From: Anoplolepis gracilipes
Lineage: Eukaryota > Arthropoda > Insecta > Hymenoptera > Formicidae
DNA: 64,000 nt
Reading direction: 5' to 3'
NCBI RefSeq assembly: GCF_047496725.1
Contig: NC_132975.1
Span: 9,088,501-9,152,500, forward strand
The position numbers and the translations under genes are program-made. Every line of letters begins with the position of its first letter. Positions within the stretch are counted from its first letter, which is position 1. The notes beneath the pieces are model-generated. The model was not told where the DNA came from and ran no database searches. It worked only from the letters and a program-made list of their open reading frames with translations. Of this stretch, positions 10,165 through 25,604 are shown in pieces.

Positions 10165-13100
10165 GTAAGTGCCCGCCGATTATTTATTACCCAACATCGT
10201 GCCTTATGTGTAACCTTATGCCCTCTTGCATTATTCCGTATCTCCCCTCGAGCCTGGTCCGCTCGTAAGACGGACGGACGCGCTCGCGCTCGCGCGACGC
10301 GAGGGAAGCCGCCTCGTCGCCATTTATCGCTCGTAATAATCATGGTCGGGAGCGTGTCCCGTGTCCCGCCGCGCGCCCGAGTACGCCAGATTTCTCGACC
10401 GACGCGCGGGGCGCCATTTATTCGCGATTCTGATGCACGCTACTCGTACGTGCATGTGTGTATGTACATAGGTATGTCCATCGTCGCCTGCCGGTTTGCT
10501 TGCTCCCGATAACAATGGGGGGAACGATAGGAGGGGGCGCATTTTCGCCGCTGTTCACGACAGTCGAGCAGCGAACCGAGCCGACACGATTGACATGATC
10601 GTCCGTCTGATCGTCGGCTCTGCCGGTCGTCATCGTCGATTCGCAAATATCAAAAATAAAAATGTCCCTTTTTTTCCTCCGCCTTTCTCAATGCGAAAAG
10701 ACTATAATACGAATCAATTCGTATGTAAAATGGTTATCAATCATTTCTAAAAATTCGGTCAAATTTAATTATCATCGAAATGTTACTATATGTGGCATCG
10801 AAAGAAAGTTACATTAGTCTCATTTTTCTCTTTTGATTATGTTACTTTTTTGGTTTTCCATTCTCACGTAAGAATTATATAATCGATCTGTAAAGACATA
10901 TATATTTTATACAGATATACGCTATATCTTTTTAGTATATTGCAAATATTGTAATTTATAAAAAATACCTTATACAATGAAAAATAATCTCTTTAATAAC
11001 TTTGATATAAAACCAAATGTTATTTAAAAAAATGCAATCAAAAATTACAAAACAACTTTTGCACGCTTTTGCTAATCGATCCTATTCAACTTTTATCTTA
11101 TCAAAAAGATATATGCAAAACGTCCCAGATTTGCTGTTTATAATTTTTACAAACTTATAATCAAGTTTCTATTAATAAATTTTTTAGCATTAATAATTTT
11201 TAAACGACAAATAAACATAGAGAACAAAATAAAAAATGACTACATTTTTTTAAAGTTATATTTGAGATTTAAAAACGAGATGTATAAATGAATTGCAAGT
11301 TGCAAGATCTTATTCTTTTATTCAATTTGCATTAATTTTCAGACATTAATATTGTCAAAATATTTTTTTAGTACTGAGTATTAAAAAATTATAACAAAAT
11401 GGCATCTAACTAATTTTTTATTATTTAACTATTAATCGACTTTGGATAGAATTAAAAAAGAATTCGTACATTTGTTACGTGTGTGGGAGATGAGAGAACA
11501 ACTTATGTAATATAATTTAAAATGATAATTGTATTCTCTTATATTACATGTACAATCTCAATTTAAAATTGCATATTATATGCGAGATGAGAGAATTGTA
11601 TATATTCATCGTACAAGATCAGTTTAATTCTCGCAGACTGCATTGGAAAGTTAATTGTATTCATATTTGTTAAATCGTGCTATTTTCACTCATACTTCAT
11701 TTAAATATCACGTGAAATATTTATTTGTACCTTGTTTATTCGTTTACTTTGTTCAACTAATAGACTGGATAAATTATGTTTATTATATAATGATTGTATT
11801 TTATTTCCTCTTTTGTAAAAACAGGCTTCAAAAATTATCAGTTTTAAAATCTAAAATATTGTATTATTTTTTTACATATTCAACATTAATTCAGAAAGTT
11901 TTAGGTAAAACTTTGATTAAAAGTAATTTCAATTAATAATTACACAGATATATTAATAAAAAAAATGTAAGACGATAAAAAACACCATCTTGTAAAATTT
12001 ATTGACAAGTATGGAATTATCATCATCGAAAAACTTGTTCAAATCTCATTAAAGCTCCTAATTAAATAACAACACGAGCACAATCACGAGTTTGAATTCA
12101 AATTTAATTTTGTGTTAATTAAGTAATCATATGTTATCTTTATCGTGAGTACTCAAATGATTCGGCATGCGTAATACAATCTCGTAGTGTTAAGACGTAT
12201 TGGCGTCGCGACGGCAACCTGTTATCCAGACGACATTGCTCGACTATGTCGGCAGGTTGCGTTATCGTTATCGCAAAATGAGCAACGTGAGGATAATGCA
12301 TGTACAAAACAAAGCTCGCGCGAGCGCGCGTCGTGATCGATAATTTCGCACGCGTTATCAGCGCGCGATGCACGGCATCGACGACGGACATTCCCTCGAG
12401 ATAACTGCAACGTATCGACGAGGATATCGTGGAATATAATAGTAGCAAAATTTCCAATTTATTTCTGCCCCGCAAAATCTCTCCTATGCACGTATCGGTC
12501 GATACTGCTGCGAAGAATTCATACTTCATAATTTATCTTTTTTTTTTGCCTTGATACTTGGTGTTTTTCACTTTCCGTTCTTTTTGTATACCTTTGCTTC
12601 TCGTACTATACACTCTATACAATTATTCTTTGCTGTACTTCTGGTTTATCGTGTTCTTTGAATATGTATGTTGTCGTGAAACGCGCTAACATCAAAAGAT
12701 ACCCTTTTATCGCGATGCAACTTCGTCCCCATTGAGTTTAGAGTGCATCCGAGCATGGCTGCTATTTATCGTCAATACAGCAACTGGTCGCCTGGGTAAT
12801 ATCGAGTCGGGTTCAAATGATTCGGTTGTGCTAACGCATAAATCGACTTTCATTCGACACTGTTACCACGCGCTATACGAGGTCGATGGACCTTTTACGT
12901 CAGAACCCGTTTTACGTCAGATGCAGCGAGATACGCATGCACTGTTAATCTTGCAGATTAAACATATGTATGGTAAATAAAGTGTAAAAAAGAATAAATA
13001 TTATTGTGCGCCAGTGGAATAAAAAATTCGATTTTGTCACGTTTAGAAGATTATCGTATATATTTCACGTCGAAAGATTATCGAGGCAAAATGTGAATGA

Positions 13101-13605
13101 TTTATTTTTCAGAGTAGACTAGCAAAAAAGAGTATTTTTAAATGCAATAAATTATTTCTATTTAACAAATTGTTATTAATAATCAGCTTTTTTAAATAAG
13201 TCAGTTTCTTGTTTTATTAATTTGTTCTAAAATATATATATCGAAGAATCGATTGTAAATTATTAATTAAATTAAATTATTATTATTATTTTATATATGT
13301 ATATTTTATTATACAAATTAAGTTGCTTATAGAAGCTTAAGATATAATGCATAGTTTACCATAATTTAACTTTAATATAAAGATATCATGCGTATCTAGA
13401 GGACTTGCATAAATGTATAATATTAGACTAACTTCCTTGTGCGTATACTCAGCGGGATTAACAAATGCACCTGCAAACAATATTATTCTATTTGAAACAT
13501 TTTCCACGAAATTGTTGTTACTTTATATAATTTCTCGTTTACATTTTCAGATTAATTATATTTTTTAATATAATTTTAAGTAAATATTAACGTTAAAATA
13601 TATTT

Positions 13606-13637
<32 letters not shown>

Positions 13638-16600
13638 CTCTATATATATTAAACAAATTATCTTTCACGCGATTGGAAATTAAGACTTGCATTTCTAACA
13701 AATTCCGTTGATTGAGAATCTCACATCGAATCTTGCACAAGGATGACTTAATCGCATTATAACACAGGATATTTCTTACTCGTGTAAATGCATCGTTATC
13801 GGTCGGTGTCTAGATCATTAACCGATATCTATGACTTGTATTGATAAAGTTATTATCGCGATGATTACTATCTCACGACCTTCTCTTATACCGTCACCGA
13901 TAGTCATCACAAAGCCACGACAAAGATTCCGTGATGTAACAACGCGTTTTACGTTATGCCAGCTGATGTTTGAATATCATTATTTGCGCATCATTACATC
14001 GACTCATGACTCTCCGCAGTCATATAGCTAGAACTCCTGTATTTCTACTTTTCGAATTTTATTTAATAAAAAAAATGGTTTTAAATATCAGAGTTATTTC
14101 TGATTGCTTTTTATATACAATATAATATATAAGAAAAATATATAGAATAATTATTAAAGTCTAATTATATTATTAGATCAATAATCACTATAATTAGTTT
14201 TTGAATGTATTTGAAAAATGCTTTGCGAATTAAATCGGATTTATTATCAAATGGCTTGGAAATGTGAATGGAAACAAATATGCCTGAATATCGTTGCCTG
14301 CACTACTTATTAATATTTCATTTTGCTTGATATCACTTCACATGTAGGTCGACATCTTATAAATATATTTCAAAATACTTCAATAATTTATTACGTAAAT
14401 TTGAAAAATAAAAAGAATAATTCCTTAAGAAATGTAGCAAATGTAGCATGATTCGACAAAAAAGATTAGTATATTTTCTCACTGTCTTTATTTTCCACGT
14501 CTTCGTAATATTTTTTTAGCAACTTTACATATATATCTTTAAATATATATTTTACTCTTTATTAATACTTGATTTTTCGGTGAAAAAATATTTTTTCTTG
14601 AATTATGACTGCCAACTCGATGAATTCTTTATTTTCCTATCTTACCTTCATATCCATTTGAAAAAAGAGTGGTGAATAAATATTTGCCACGGTATCCTTC
14701 TTCCTTCGCATACTCACGGGAGAAGATTTGACGTCGATCGTTCCTTGCGGAACGCACGGAAACTCGCAGTGTTAGCACAATCGGACGAAAGTAGATCGCG
14801 AAAGCAAATTTGCTTGCTCGAAAGCTTGAACTTTGACGCAAACTTTCTGGATGGCAAATCGATTTTGTTGTTTAAACTTGCATGCATGTTATACATCATT
14901 TTAATCTTTAACCCGACACGAAATATTAACGTATAAGCTTTTAGTATTTTTTAGTACTTTTCTTTATATTTTCTATACATAATTATTTTAATACATTTCT
15001 TTATCAATTACAGTACGTATTAATAAAAATAAGATTTATTTAATAATTAAAACATTACATTTTTATAAAAACAATAATAATAATACTGTTTTTCATGTTC
15101 TTTTAATTATTGTTTTTTTATCATTGTTTGGATATTTATTATTTTTATGAAAAGGATAAAAAAATAATTATATTTATTATACACGTCATTATTTCATTAA
15201 GAAGATTTCGGTCGTCATAGTTTTAAATTCTTTTAAAATCTATATTCAGAAAATATAAATGAGAATTAAATAAAAATTTTAGCATATTAAAACCCAAAAC
15301 TTTACATGCATTGTCATGTTAAGCATCATAGTTGACCTCATCGCGTGCTCTCGATCGCTCTCAAATTCTTTTCTCTGATAAAGAATCCGCTCCGCGAATA
15401 TATGATGGAAGCATAAATTTTACATGTCTTGTGACAAGTGTAGCAGGATAAGTCACGATTTCTCTGAAACGAATCCGTTCGCTCACACGAGCTTTGCCAG
15501 CTAGCTTTTGCGAGCAACGTCATTCGTAGATAGGAGCTGCGTTTCACATATAGTCTCAACTTTTCCAACTGTCTGTGCCGTTCCTCGTATCATTTTACCT
15601 ATTCACCGCATACAAAATACTTCAGGAAATATGTTTAAGATTTACGCAATTTGAGATTCATTTTTGAAGAATTCAGAAAGGCTAACAGAGATAGAGTATT
15701 TTTAATTTGTATTTTTTCTTTTAAAGATTATTCTAAATAAAAATTTAAATATGAATTTTATTCTTTACATAAAATATTATAAGTATTATTTAAAAATTCC
15801 TAGCATCTGTTTTGAATTACTGTTTCTAATACATTTCTGTTTTCTCTCTTGATGGTTTGACACTTTTCTTTTACCATCGTATTTAGGCCACAACCTCGAC
15901 ATGCATGACGTAAGCAAAAAATATATACTAGAGATACTTTTTCTAGATTGAAACATGTTGATGTTTCATTCATCGTTTCAGCATTCTTATTGAATTAACA
16001 TTTATTTTCGGAAGATATATAAAAATAAAAAAGTATTTATGAAAATTTTATTTTTTTGTTTTCATCAAATTTGTTTCTATAAAATTTCCTTGAAACACAT
16101 GTGCAGATTTAAAGATTCTTCTCGAAGTAACCTGCTCCTATTTAAGGAGCAAATATTATAAAAGGAAGGAAACGTATACTCAAGCTTCTATGTTCTAGAC
16201 GTGTTACTGCACCAGAACGAACGGAAGCGACCTCACATTTGTCACTTGTTCACTCTAGCACATCGAATGAATAAATATTGGTTACCCTCAAGGTAGCCAC
16301 ATTTATCACATTTACCTACTTCTCTCCATATTGAGCGAATAAAAGCATCGATATCTAAAAGTAGCAATCGCGGTATCATCTGAAGGAATCCGTCAGTTTT
16401 GCCAGCGTGAAGTCAAGCTGTCTCTCAAGTTCGGCGACATTGTTCTTTCGTTTTGTGAGCTTTCTGGTGTGTCATGACGACCGAAATATCTTTACCTCGA
16501 GAGTGTGCTTACACACCTACGCGCAGCATGTCTGTTTCAAAGCATCTCCGTAGCAACGGACGGTGATGTATCTCACGTGGAAGGACCGATGCCTCGTCAT

Positions 16601-19600
16601 CATGGCGAATGCTTGAAATCGGAGTACACAGGGCAAATCTCTTTTTCACTTTGTTGTCTCGTTAAGCCGCGCCGCGGTAGATACTTTGAGTGTACGCAGT
16701 CGCGTGATTCCCGTACACATTAATCTGTCACGGTCACAAAGCAGCGAATGTTACTATATGCTCCAATATTTTGTCGTTAATGCTAAAATAGAATTTAATT
16801 ATATAGAGTTTAATTATGCAGAATAGATATAATGACATTAATGATAATTATCGAAAATTTAAATCTGTGTAACTTGTCTTTTCGTATTCGTGAAAAACAT
16901 ATTTTATATTTTTTAAATTCTTTTCAAAACAATTAATTATTTTAGATATATCTTTCATTCGATTTTAAGAAAATATTATTACATGATGTAAAAAGTATTT
17001 AAATTTATTTCAATTCGTATTTGTATATTATTTGTGCAATTTATATCAAAGTTATTTTTTATCACAGGTTATTTCTCAATCCTATCACTTGTATTCAAAG
17101 CGGAACTTTGTTATTATAATATAGCAACGTGAAAACAATTCGCAAATAATCAAAATGATATGTCATACGTACTTTTCGTGAAAGATTAGAGAATCTCTTG
17201 GTTACGAAGAGTGACAAATTTGCTATCTTGAGGAAATAATCTCACACTCTGAGAATTCTGAATGGTCCAATAAATTCCTAGCCTACTACCTCGTTTCAAC
17301 CGGAACAACGTATTCGACGAGCTCGTATCTCGGAATTGCAAATGAACGATGAGTCGGGCGCGCAAACTCTCCACTTTCTCGATGCAACGCGAATACGGCT
17401 TTCACCCTACTTCATTAGACGAATGTCGCACACGCGGTTGCCAGAACAAAAAAGGATAAGCTTAGCTTTTCTTTTGTTATTGCACGATGCATCGTGTGGT
17501 TAACGAGAGCGAAGCCAACTTTAGACATCGGCTTTAACAAACTTTAATTTATTTATTCTCAAGAGGATAAAACATTGCCATTTGTTATTTTCAAAAAAGA
17601 TAAAATTGAAGTTTTCTAAGTGATAAAAACTTGCACTGCATTACACTGAAAATGTATAACATTTTATTTAACGTAATAAGCTTAAATGAATCTGTAATCA
17701 TGGAAGTTGCGGTAACTTTAAATATAATATATCCTGCTTCTATGTTGCTTGGTCAGAGGTCTTTCTGATTACAAGGAGTTAATCTTTTGCGGGCGTATTA
17801 TGTTTGGATGTAGGTCACGTTAACCAGGATTATTGCGGAGCGCAAACGACGATATATATATATTTAGTTAAAGAACAGGAAATTCTACATATAACAACAG
17901 AATTTCAATGATTTAACCGCATCTATAAATCTTATTTTAATAATTTTATTTGAAAAATTATTAAATATAATATATATATATATATTATGGAAAAAATTAA
18001 TTTATCAAAAGTAGATTCTTTTATATATTTAAAATGCTGTCACATTGTTCGCGCGTAAAATTAAATTGAATTAAATTAATAACTAAAATATTAATAATTA
18101 AATAAAATGTGAATGCTCGGAAATCGTCGTTAGAATTATGAGAGATTTCTAGAAGTCTGTTAAAAAAAGAAAATCAAGTTATGCACTTTTGTATAAATGT
18201 GTATTGTGTGAAATTCGTTAGCTATTTCGAGGCGGAAATGCGCACATTTTTCGCACGCCTTCTCGTTGCTGCATTTATTTCGGTGCTTACGCAGTCTAAA
18301 ATAACCGGACCGAAATAAAGTCACTAACCCTCGTTAACGGGCCGCGCCTTTCAGGACTAGTTTTCTTAAAAAACATTATTACGCAACGTCCGGGTATATA
18401 TTGATCGCTGAAAATCTGTTCACACCTCTTTTGTCTTCGTTAAGAAAATTCTTGGCAACGTGCGCGCGTGTGCAGTAAAGGAATATTATTTTATTAATTA
18501 TCTTTAAATCTCGTGTTAACTTAAGGTTACTTGCGACTCCTGTCGTGCTTTAAATATTGAATAAAGAAATTAAAAGATAAATAAAATAGATAAATAGATA
18601 GATAAATTAAATAGATTAAGGATTTATGTAAGAGATTATTTATTATTAATATAATTTGATTTATACCGACTTTATCGTATAATTTTTTGACATGTTTTAC
18701 ATATCATACTTTTTCTTTTTCTCATGTCACATCACAATTCGGTACATGATTAATCTGAATGCAATTGCTTTTAAAATTGCGAGGCCGATTGTAATCCACA
18801 TACAAGACAGTTTTCACGTCCATACGACGCTCTCTATGCAAATTGTGAAATGTGAGCCAGATGTCCGTTTGTAATCAATAGAGACGCGCAAACTGCGATA
18901 TGGTACCGCGAATTTTAATCGGACAGGGCGAGCGTGTTTCCGCATGGGAATTACTCTTTTGTACGTCGAATATTTGTGCGAATGCAAATGTGATTTTCTC
19001 GTACGTTCTACATTCAATCGGATTCTTTTGATTTTATCGCTCATATTAAAATCAGATGCACGCCCGCAGCAACCTGATGCATCTTTTCAAATTCACAACT
19101 TGATTAGCATATGCAAAGCAGAAACTTCAGAATAGATAAAACAGTATAAAGATAGTATCTTTCTAGTTTGAAATCGCATAATGCATGCGAGACATTTCAT
19201 ATAACAAATCAGTAGATTGTATATTTAAAAAAATATATTTTAATAAGAGGAATCAAAAGATGTGAGAAAAACATTTGGTTTTTACATAGATTTTTTATAT
19301 ATTCTAATCCTTTTTTTTCAATATTTTGTAATAGTTTTCCGATTACTATTAAAATACGTGATTAAGTTAATGCACATGAACTATCTCACACACATATGTA
19401 ATTAGATGACCTTGTGCTTAATGAACTAAGAGGTAAATTTTCTTTCGAGTTATTATCGCATGAAGTTGATGAGGTAGAATGTATTATGATAACAAGATGT
19501 AACATTATTTTTTTCTGTTCGGTTGCATAACATATGTAATTCTTTGCGCTGCGGTTGTAGAAACTAGAAAACTCTTTTTAAAACGTACAATCGGTATGTA

Positions 19601-22600
19601 TTTTATATTTACGTATCAGAGATTGATTTTTTGGCAAAATATTTATTGGATTAATAAATTAATTTATTATTAGTTTGACAATGTACAATATAGAATGTAT
19701 AAGCAAAATCAAAAATTGATTGCACGTAAAGTTCTTTACATGACGTGCAATTTTTATGCTTGCTATTTCATGCTTGATATTTTAAGTCTTCGAGAAAAAT
19801 CGAATGATTCGATCTTATGTGTCGCCGGTATCATATGTAAAATCTTTTCGGTTAGAAATCGGTCTCTAACCGACGGGGAGGATGTTAACATAACGAGAAA
19901 TCTGTTCGTTCGCTTATCGTTCGTTTAGTTGGTCGGGATATTTTCATCATTTTACCGAAAGATACCGTCTTTCCCATGGAAATCACCATTTAAGCTCTTT
20001 ATCAGCGGTCCTTATTGCCACGAATAATTGGATCGATTTCACATTGCGTCCATATGAAACGAATAATACTCTATTTCTGTATTAACGTAATGTCTTGCTG
20101 CGCAATTTGAAATTTGCGATTTTCACAGTAGATTCTAGTTAACTTAAACTTAATAATTTAAAGTTTAATATGAAACTCGCAAATTCGCGAAACGCTTCAC
20201 CGTTGTTCTCCCGCGCTTTGGAGTTTGATAAAGTTTTCATAGGTGAGAAGATCTTGCTTTCTATCCACATTTGCGTCATCTCTTCATTAATGATAAAAAG
20301 TAATGTTCTAATTCTAAAAAATCAATTAAAGAAAAGTTATTTTAGAAAACTGAAAATAGTATAATAACAATAAAATAGAAATAATAAACAATTTTATTTA
20401 AAAGTTTTCATCTCTTTCTCTAATTTACAATTTTATTTCTAAAGAAATGTGACATAAAATATTCAACGCAAAGCACAAAATCCATTACAAAATTCTCTTT
20501 CATTGAAAACAAATTTTAAACCTTACTTTTAAAAATGTATTATATATATTTTATCTTAATTTTATCATCTATTGAAAAGTATGAATATGTATCGATATTT
20601 AAATTACTGATTTAAAATTAAATACAGTTTATATATTTTATCTGAATAATGTTTTAGGCTGAAAGATTAATTATCAATATTAAATCTCACAAAGTCTAAA
20701 AAATCGCATATTAGTTTTTTACATTTTTATTGCATTTATTTAGTCATCACAATTTAAAATTCATGAAACGTACTTTTAAGCGCATCAATATGCATGTAGC
20801 GTCGTACGTTAAAAATGTTGCGCGCCATCAAAAATCTTGATTCAACGAAGATTTGCGACAAGAAATCGAGTTAGCTCCGGATATCGGATCCTGGTACCTC
20901 AAGATTGCGCGAGACCTCGTCCTCCTTGGCTTCCTCTTTCGATCTCACCGTCTTCTCTGTCGTTTTCGGACGAACGTGCGCGTGTTACACATCATAGTAA
21001 AAGAGTAGTCCGGAATATTGCGTCGCTTCGAATGGACGAAACAAACTGTGCTTATATCCGCGCCGCGCGAAAAGTTTCCCTTCTCTTTCGAAGCGCCAGC
21101 CGCGAATAATACCCATCTACATATTTATGCGACGCGCAACCATCGTAGCAATGGAATGCATCGAATTTCGAAGGACGAACGTCGCATTCTCGCAGCGACG
21201 CTAAAGTACAGTGCGCAGATGTCTTTTATCTGATTCTATTAAATTGTATCTCTCTTTATCGATTACTTGACATTTTTTTTTTCACCAATGTTTTTCAATA
21301 TCGTATTATTAAAGATTTTTTTTCATAAATCACATAGCTGCGTAATAGAATCTCAATCTTCGATAGATAAAGATTTCAAATAAAATATTTTAGTTAAGAT
21401 TAAATATAAATTTGATTTTTGAAATGAGAGATAAGTAAAGTAAGAAAAGAAGGAAAAGTGATGTGAACATGTATTTTTTATATATTAATTTATAATTTAA
21501 ACAACCGATTCAATATACAAAATGATATAATTATGCAGAACCGAAACGTTCGATATTATATTGGATAGATTACAGCAACAAATGTTTTTTTTTTTTTTTT
21601 TTTTTTTTTTTTCAATATTTTTAAAAATATGAGGGTGATTTTCCACTCTCTGGAATGTAAATGAAATTTTTTGGAAAATTATTTTTTGGCGAACTGGCCT
21701 ATCAGTTTTTCTCGCGCGCATTTGAATCGCCTGATGTAGCAGGATGCCAAGCATGCAGATTATCGCGAAATGAAACCGTGAACTTTCTCATCATCATATC
21801 TCGTTATCGTCTGTTTACATGAACGTTCTCTTGGACAAGGCGAGGCGCGGCGGCGCGTGCATGCTTATACACGGGTGCGAAAATTTACGGCATCGAGTTA
21901 AACGGAATTAAGGCCGCCGCGAAGTTAGAGCGAAATTAGAACGGCGAGGCCGCCTTGCACGTTCGACGCTTAATGGCGTTCGCTTTTCTCGTTTTCGATT
22001 TTCCGTCACGCTGCTGTGCCGCTCTCGTAATGACACGCCATTGCGTCACCGAGATTTCTTTCGGGTATTCAAGCCTGGACACGAATGACTAGTATTTCGA
22101 GAATAATGAGAAATGATGGAGCTAAAGTGCACCTCTCGGAAAACGAGCGACACGCGAATCGGACAATTCTGTATCTGAAACAATTTCTGTTTCGCTCAAT
22201 ATGAAAAAAAAATCTATCTGATATTTTTATTTTTTAATTTACACGCATAATGAGATTTAATACTTATGTAGGGTATATCGATAGCAGAATCGTTAATTTT
22301 ACAAAGTTTACAAAGTTTTAAATAAAAATTTAGTTGGTGAATACAGACATATATATTAACTAAAATTTTTAAATTAAAATTCAAAAGTGGATTTTGTAAT
22401 AATGCTTTTAAATTAATTATAAAACTTGTTGTCATCTTTGTATAATCTTTATACATTTTTTAGAAGAAATTTCTTGAAATTTTATGAATTTTTGATAATG
22501 AGTATTTTCATTACCATTGATTAAATCTTTGTTAAGATATTCTTATGTATCTCTTCGCATAATATTCTTAATGATAAGTGTGTCAAATATTATATCTCTA

Positions 22601-24965
22601 ATAACAGTTTACATTTTGCGACATATAATATAAATTTCTGCTTTAAATAAAGTCTTATAAATATTATACAATAATCTTACTTTGATGATTAAAAAAGACA
22701 GTGATATCATTAATAGAAAATTAGAACAATTATTAAAATTTTTATACCTGTAGTAACATTAATTTTTAACTGATATAAAATTATAAACTGCCTGAATAAA
22801 TGAAATTAAATAAGTTAGAAATTAGAATTAGATAAAACGTTTGCTCGTATCGGAGATTATTATTGCGCTTCATTCATATTTCAGTGTTTGTATCTACCGC
22901 GATAATATTTAACACCGCGATTGCGTCATAATTTAATAAATTAACCTAATTATCACTTTGCTGAACAACGCAAACGCAATAATTTAATAAAGTCGATGAT
23001 AATAACGACACTATTTTATAACGGTGCTCGAAATTACTCTTATTTCTTAAATCTGCTTTATTGCATTGTTTCCTTCTTTCTTTTATAGTAAATATCATCA
23101 TGCTAATATAATTCACTCTTTTTCCTTCAATAAAAAGAAGAGATTCATCTTTTGCAAAAAAATATCTTTGATATGCTGATAATTAATATCTATGATGTAA
23201 TATAATAAATAATTTTAAATAACCTTAAGAGAAAAAGAGTGCTTTCAAAAAGAGATTTAATGTTAAATTATTCAGATTAAATATAGGAAAAAGTATCTGT
23301 ATATTTAAATACAGAAAACATTATTTTCTTATTATCTTTTAAACTTTGCACTTCATTTAGAAAAAGCGTAAGTTTATATTTATAGAAGAATGAAAACATA
23401 GGTTTTTTTCGTGTGTAGAATTAAAAGTACACAGTAAAAGGGACAGACATGCAGTGCGAATGCACGCAAAGCGTGTTTGAAGCGATTTTAAGAGCCAGGA
23501 AATGTCATTTGACAACGAATAGTCTTCTGTCTTGAACTTCGCAGCCGACCGGTAGAAAGAGAAAAAGAGAAATTAAGTTGGTCTCCGGCGCTCACGATGG
23601 TGCACATTGTTCTGCTTTGCTCTAATAATTGCGTTCAGAATCAATTTGCCGTGACGAAATGGTTTCGCGTGGCTGGATATGATTTAGAATCGTCCAAATA
23701 GTTCGTTATAGCGAATCAGGTTTGAACAAAGATGGTAGACAAAGTTGGTACCGTTCTTCATTATTTTTAGAAAGAATTTTAACAATTATATTTACGAGGA
23801 AACTCTAAATATATATTATTATTATTATTTCTCTTTGCGTAAAATTAATTTATCATGACGGATAAAATTTAGATGATTTTAGAGAGCCATGGATTAAATA
23901 AATTTGCCAAACTGAAGCCATGCTTAAATGGGATAGATAAATTTTTAATAGTTTGCGATAGATAATTTTTTTCTAAAGATAAATTTATAGAAAAAAGTAT
24001 AATTATTCCGCCTTTTTTATTATCCTCTTCTTAAGAGTCTCGTTAAAAAATATAAATCTGGATAAAAACTTAAATTCCTTCCCACATAAGAGGAATAAAA
24101 CCGGAGGAAGCCGGAAGCTAAAAGTGACTCAGAAATTACAGTGCGACACACGACAGAAAAAAAGAACTTGGTTAGCGGATTAAAAGCACCGCGGAATCGT
24201 GGAAACTTTCGAGCTATGTCCTAGAGAATTCCAGGATTTTTTTTTTTTTTTTTTTTTTTAGAGGATAAGTTCGCGTTTCTCATCCCGTCTGTGGGATGTG
24301 AGAAGACACCAGCTGCTCGGCTGCGAAATTAACGCGAAATCTGCGAAAAGTTTTGTTCTGTTCTGCCTGCCAAGGATGCCGACGCGACGCGGTGGGAGGT
24401 CCGTATGTAATTCATAGCCGACAAGATAATTGGGGCATAGCTATTGCACGCACGTGTATGCGTGCTCGAGGGAACTCTCGCGAAAACGCACATGTCTAGT
24501 CTATAGTTTGCCCATGCATTTTACAAGAAATCACATGCTATCACTATTTATCCGTATGATTTGTTAAATCGTGTATTACGCTTTATTATGTATTGTCTCG
24601 AAGGAATATATGTAATGTTATACTTGAAGTAAATATTTTATACACTCTACTGATGGACACTGTATAGACTACTATATAGTATATATGTATAATATAATTT
24701 AGACTGCATAATTTAAATAATAAATTAATAATTTAAAAAGTGTACAAAAATATTTATTTTATTTTTTTATGTAATTATATATTTAAATACGTATATTGTA
24801 ATCATATATTTCCAGAAATTATTCATTATTAAAAATTATGAATAATTAGATAATGTTTAAATGAGTCGAGTTTGTTACGAAAATATTATCTTTAGCAATT
24901 AAATATATTGCAGTTTAAATATATTACAGTTTTAGTTGTTATTTTATGAGAATAAGTGGTATATA

Positions 24966-25551
24966 CAGGGTGTCTCATAACTAACGAGCCAACGCTCGTG
25001 AATGGATAGAGTACAGTAAACTAAACAAAAAAGTATTAGGTCATTTTGCAATTTTCGCAATAATTATTAAAATATTAATTAAAAACGCTTAGCGAACAAT
25101 ATTATACATATGTACAAGATGTCCGGTAATAATCGCCCCACCTCTCTAGGGCTGATAGAGCAGGTCAAACTGAACATAAAAGTTCTGTATCATTTTCTGA
25201 TTTTTGCAATAATTATTAAAATATTAATTAAAAACGCTTAGCGTATGAGCGCGCGCCGCATATAGCGCTCAGCATATGAGCGTTTTTAATTAATAGTTCA
25301 ATAATTATTGCGCTAATCGCAAAATGATACAGGACTTTTATGTTCAGTTTGACTTGCTCCATCTACCCTTGAGCTATGGGGCGATTATTAACGGACATCT
25401 TGTAGATATGTATAATATTGTTTGCTAAGCGGTTTTAATTAATATTTTAATAATTATTGCGAAAATCGCAAAATGACTTAATACTTTTTTGTTTAGTTCA
25501 CTATACTCTACTCACTCACGAACGTTGGCTCATTAGTTATGAGAGTACACC

Positions 25552-25554
<3 letters not shown>
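24966..25554. mobile_element. 589-bp palindromic foldback DNA transposon (non-autonomous)
   Basis: The two halves are inverted copies of each other along nearly their whole length (about 290 bp each, with scattered differences). The ends are CAGGGTGTCTCATAAC on the left and the complement, ending TACACCCTG, on the right. TA lies immediately outside both ends, consistent with a Tc1/mariner-type target duplication, though the right flank is a TA microsatellite and so is not decisive. Each arm contains two direct copies of a ~50-bp module (25041-25094 and 25190-25243; inverted at 25279-25327 and 25424-25476). Between them lies a second terminus-like stretch starting ACAAGATGTCCGG. There is no transposase frame, so it would depend on an enzyme supplied elsewhere. 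Confidence 0.85.

Positions 25555-25600
<46 letters not shown>
25555..25600. repeat. (TA)n microsatellite abutting the foldback element
   Basis: About 23 uninterrupted TA units start directly at the right end of the foldback element. It may have grown from the TA target duplication. A short open frame through it is an artefact of the repeat. Confidence 0.9.

Positions 25601-25604
<4 letters not shown>

Noticed and set aside
12140..12529. 129-codon open frame on the minus strand in intron 1
   Set aside because: No family resemblance or domain; it lies across a CpG-rich patch that is open in a second minus-strand frame too.
12775..12850. tRNA-like GGGTTCAAATGATTC box
   Set aside because: The B-box consensus is not met (no GGTTCRANNCC) and no cloverleaf or A box could be arranged around it.
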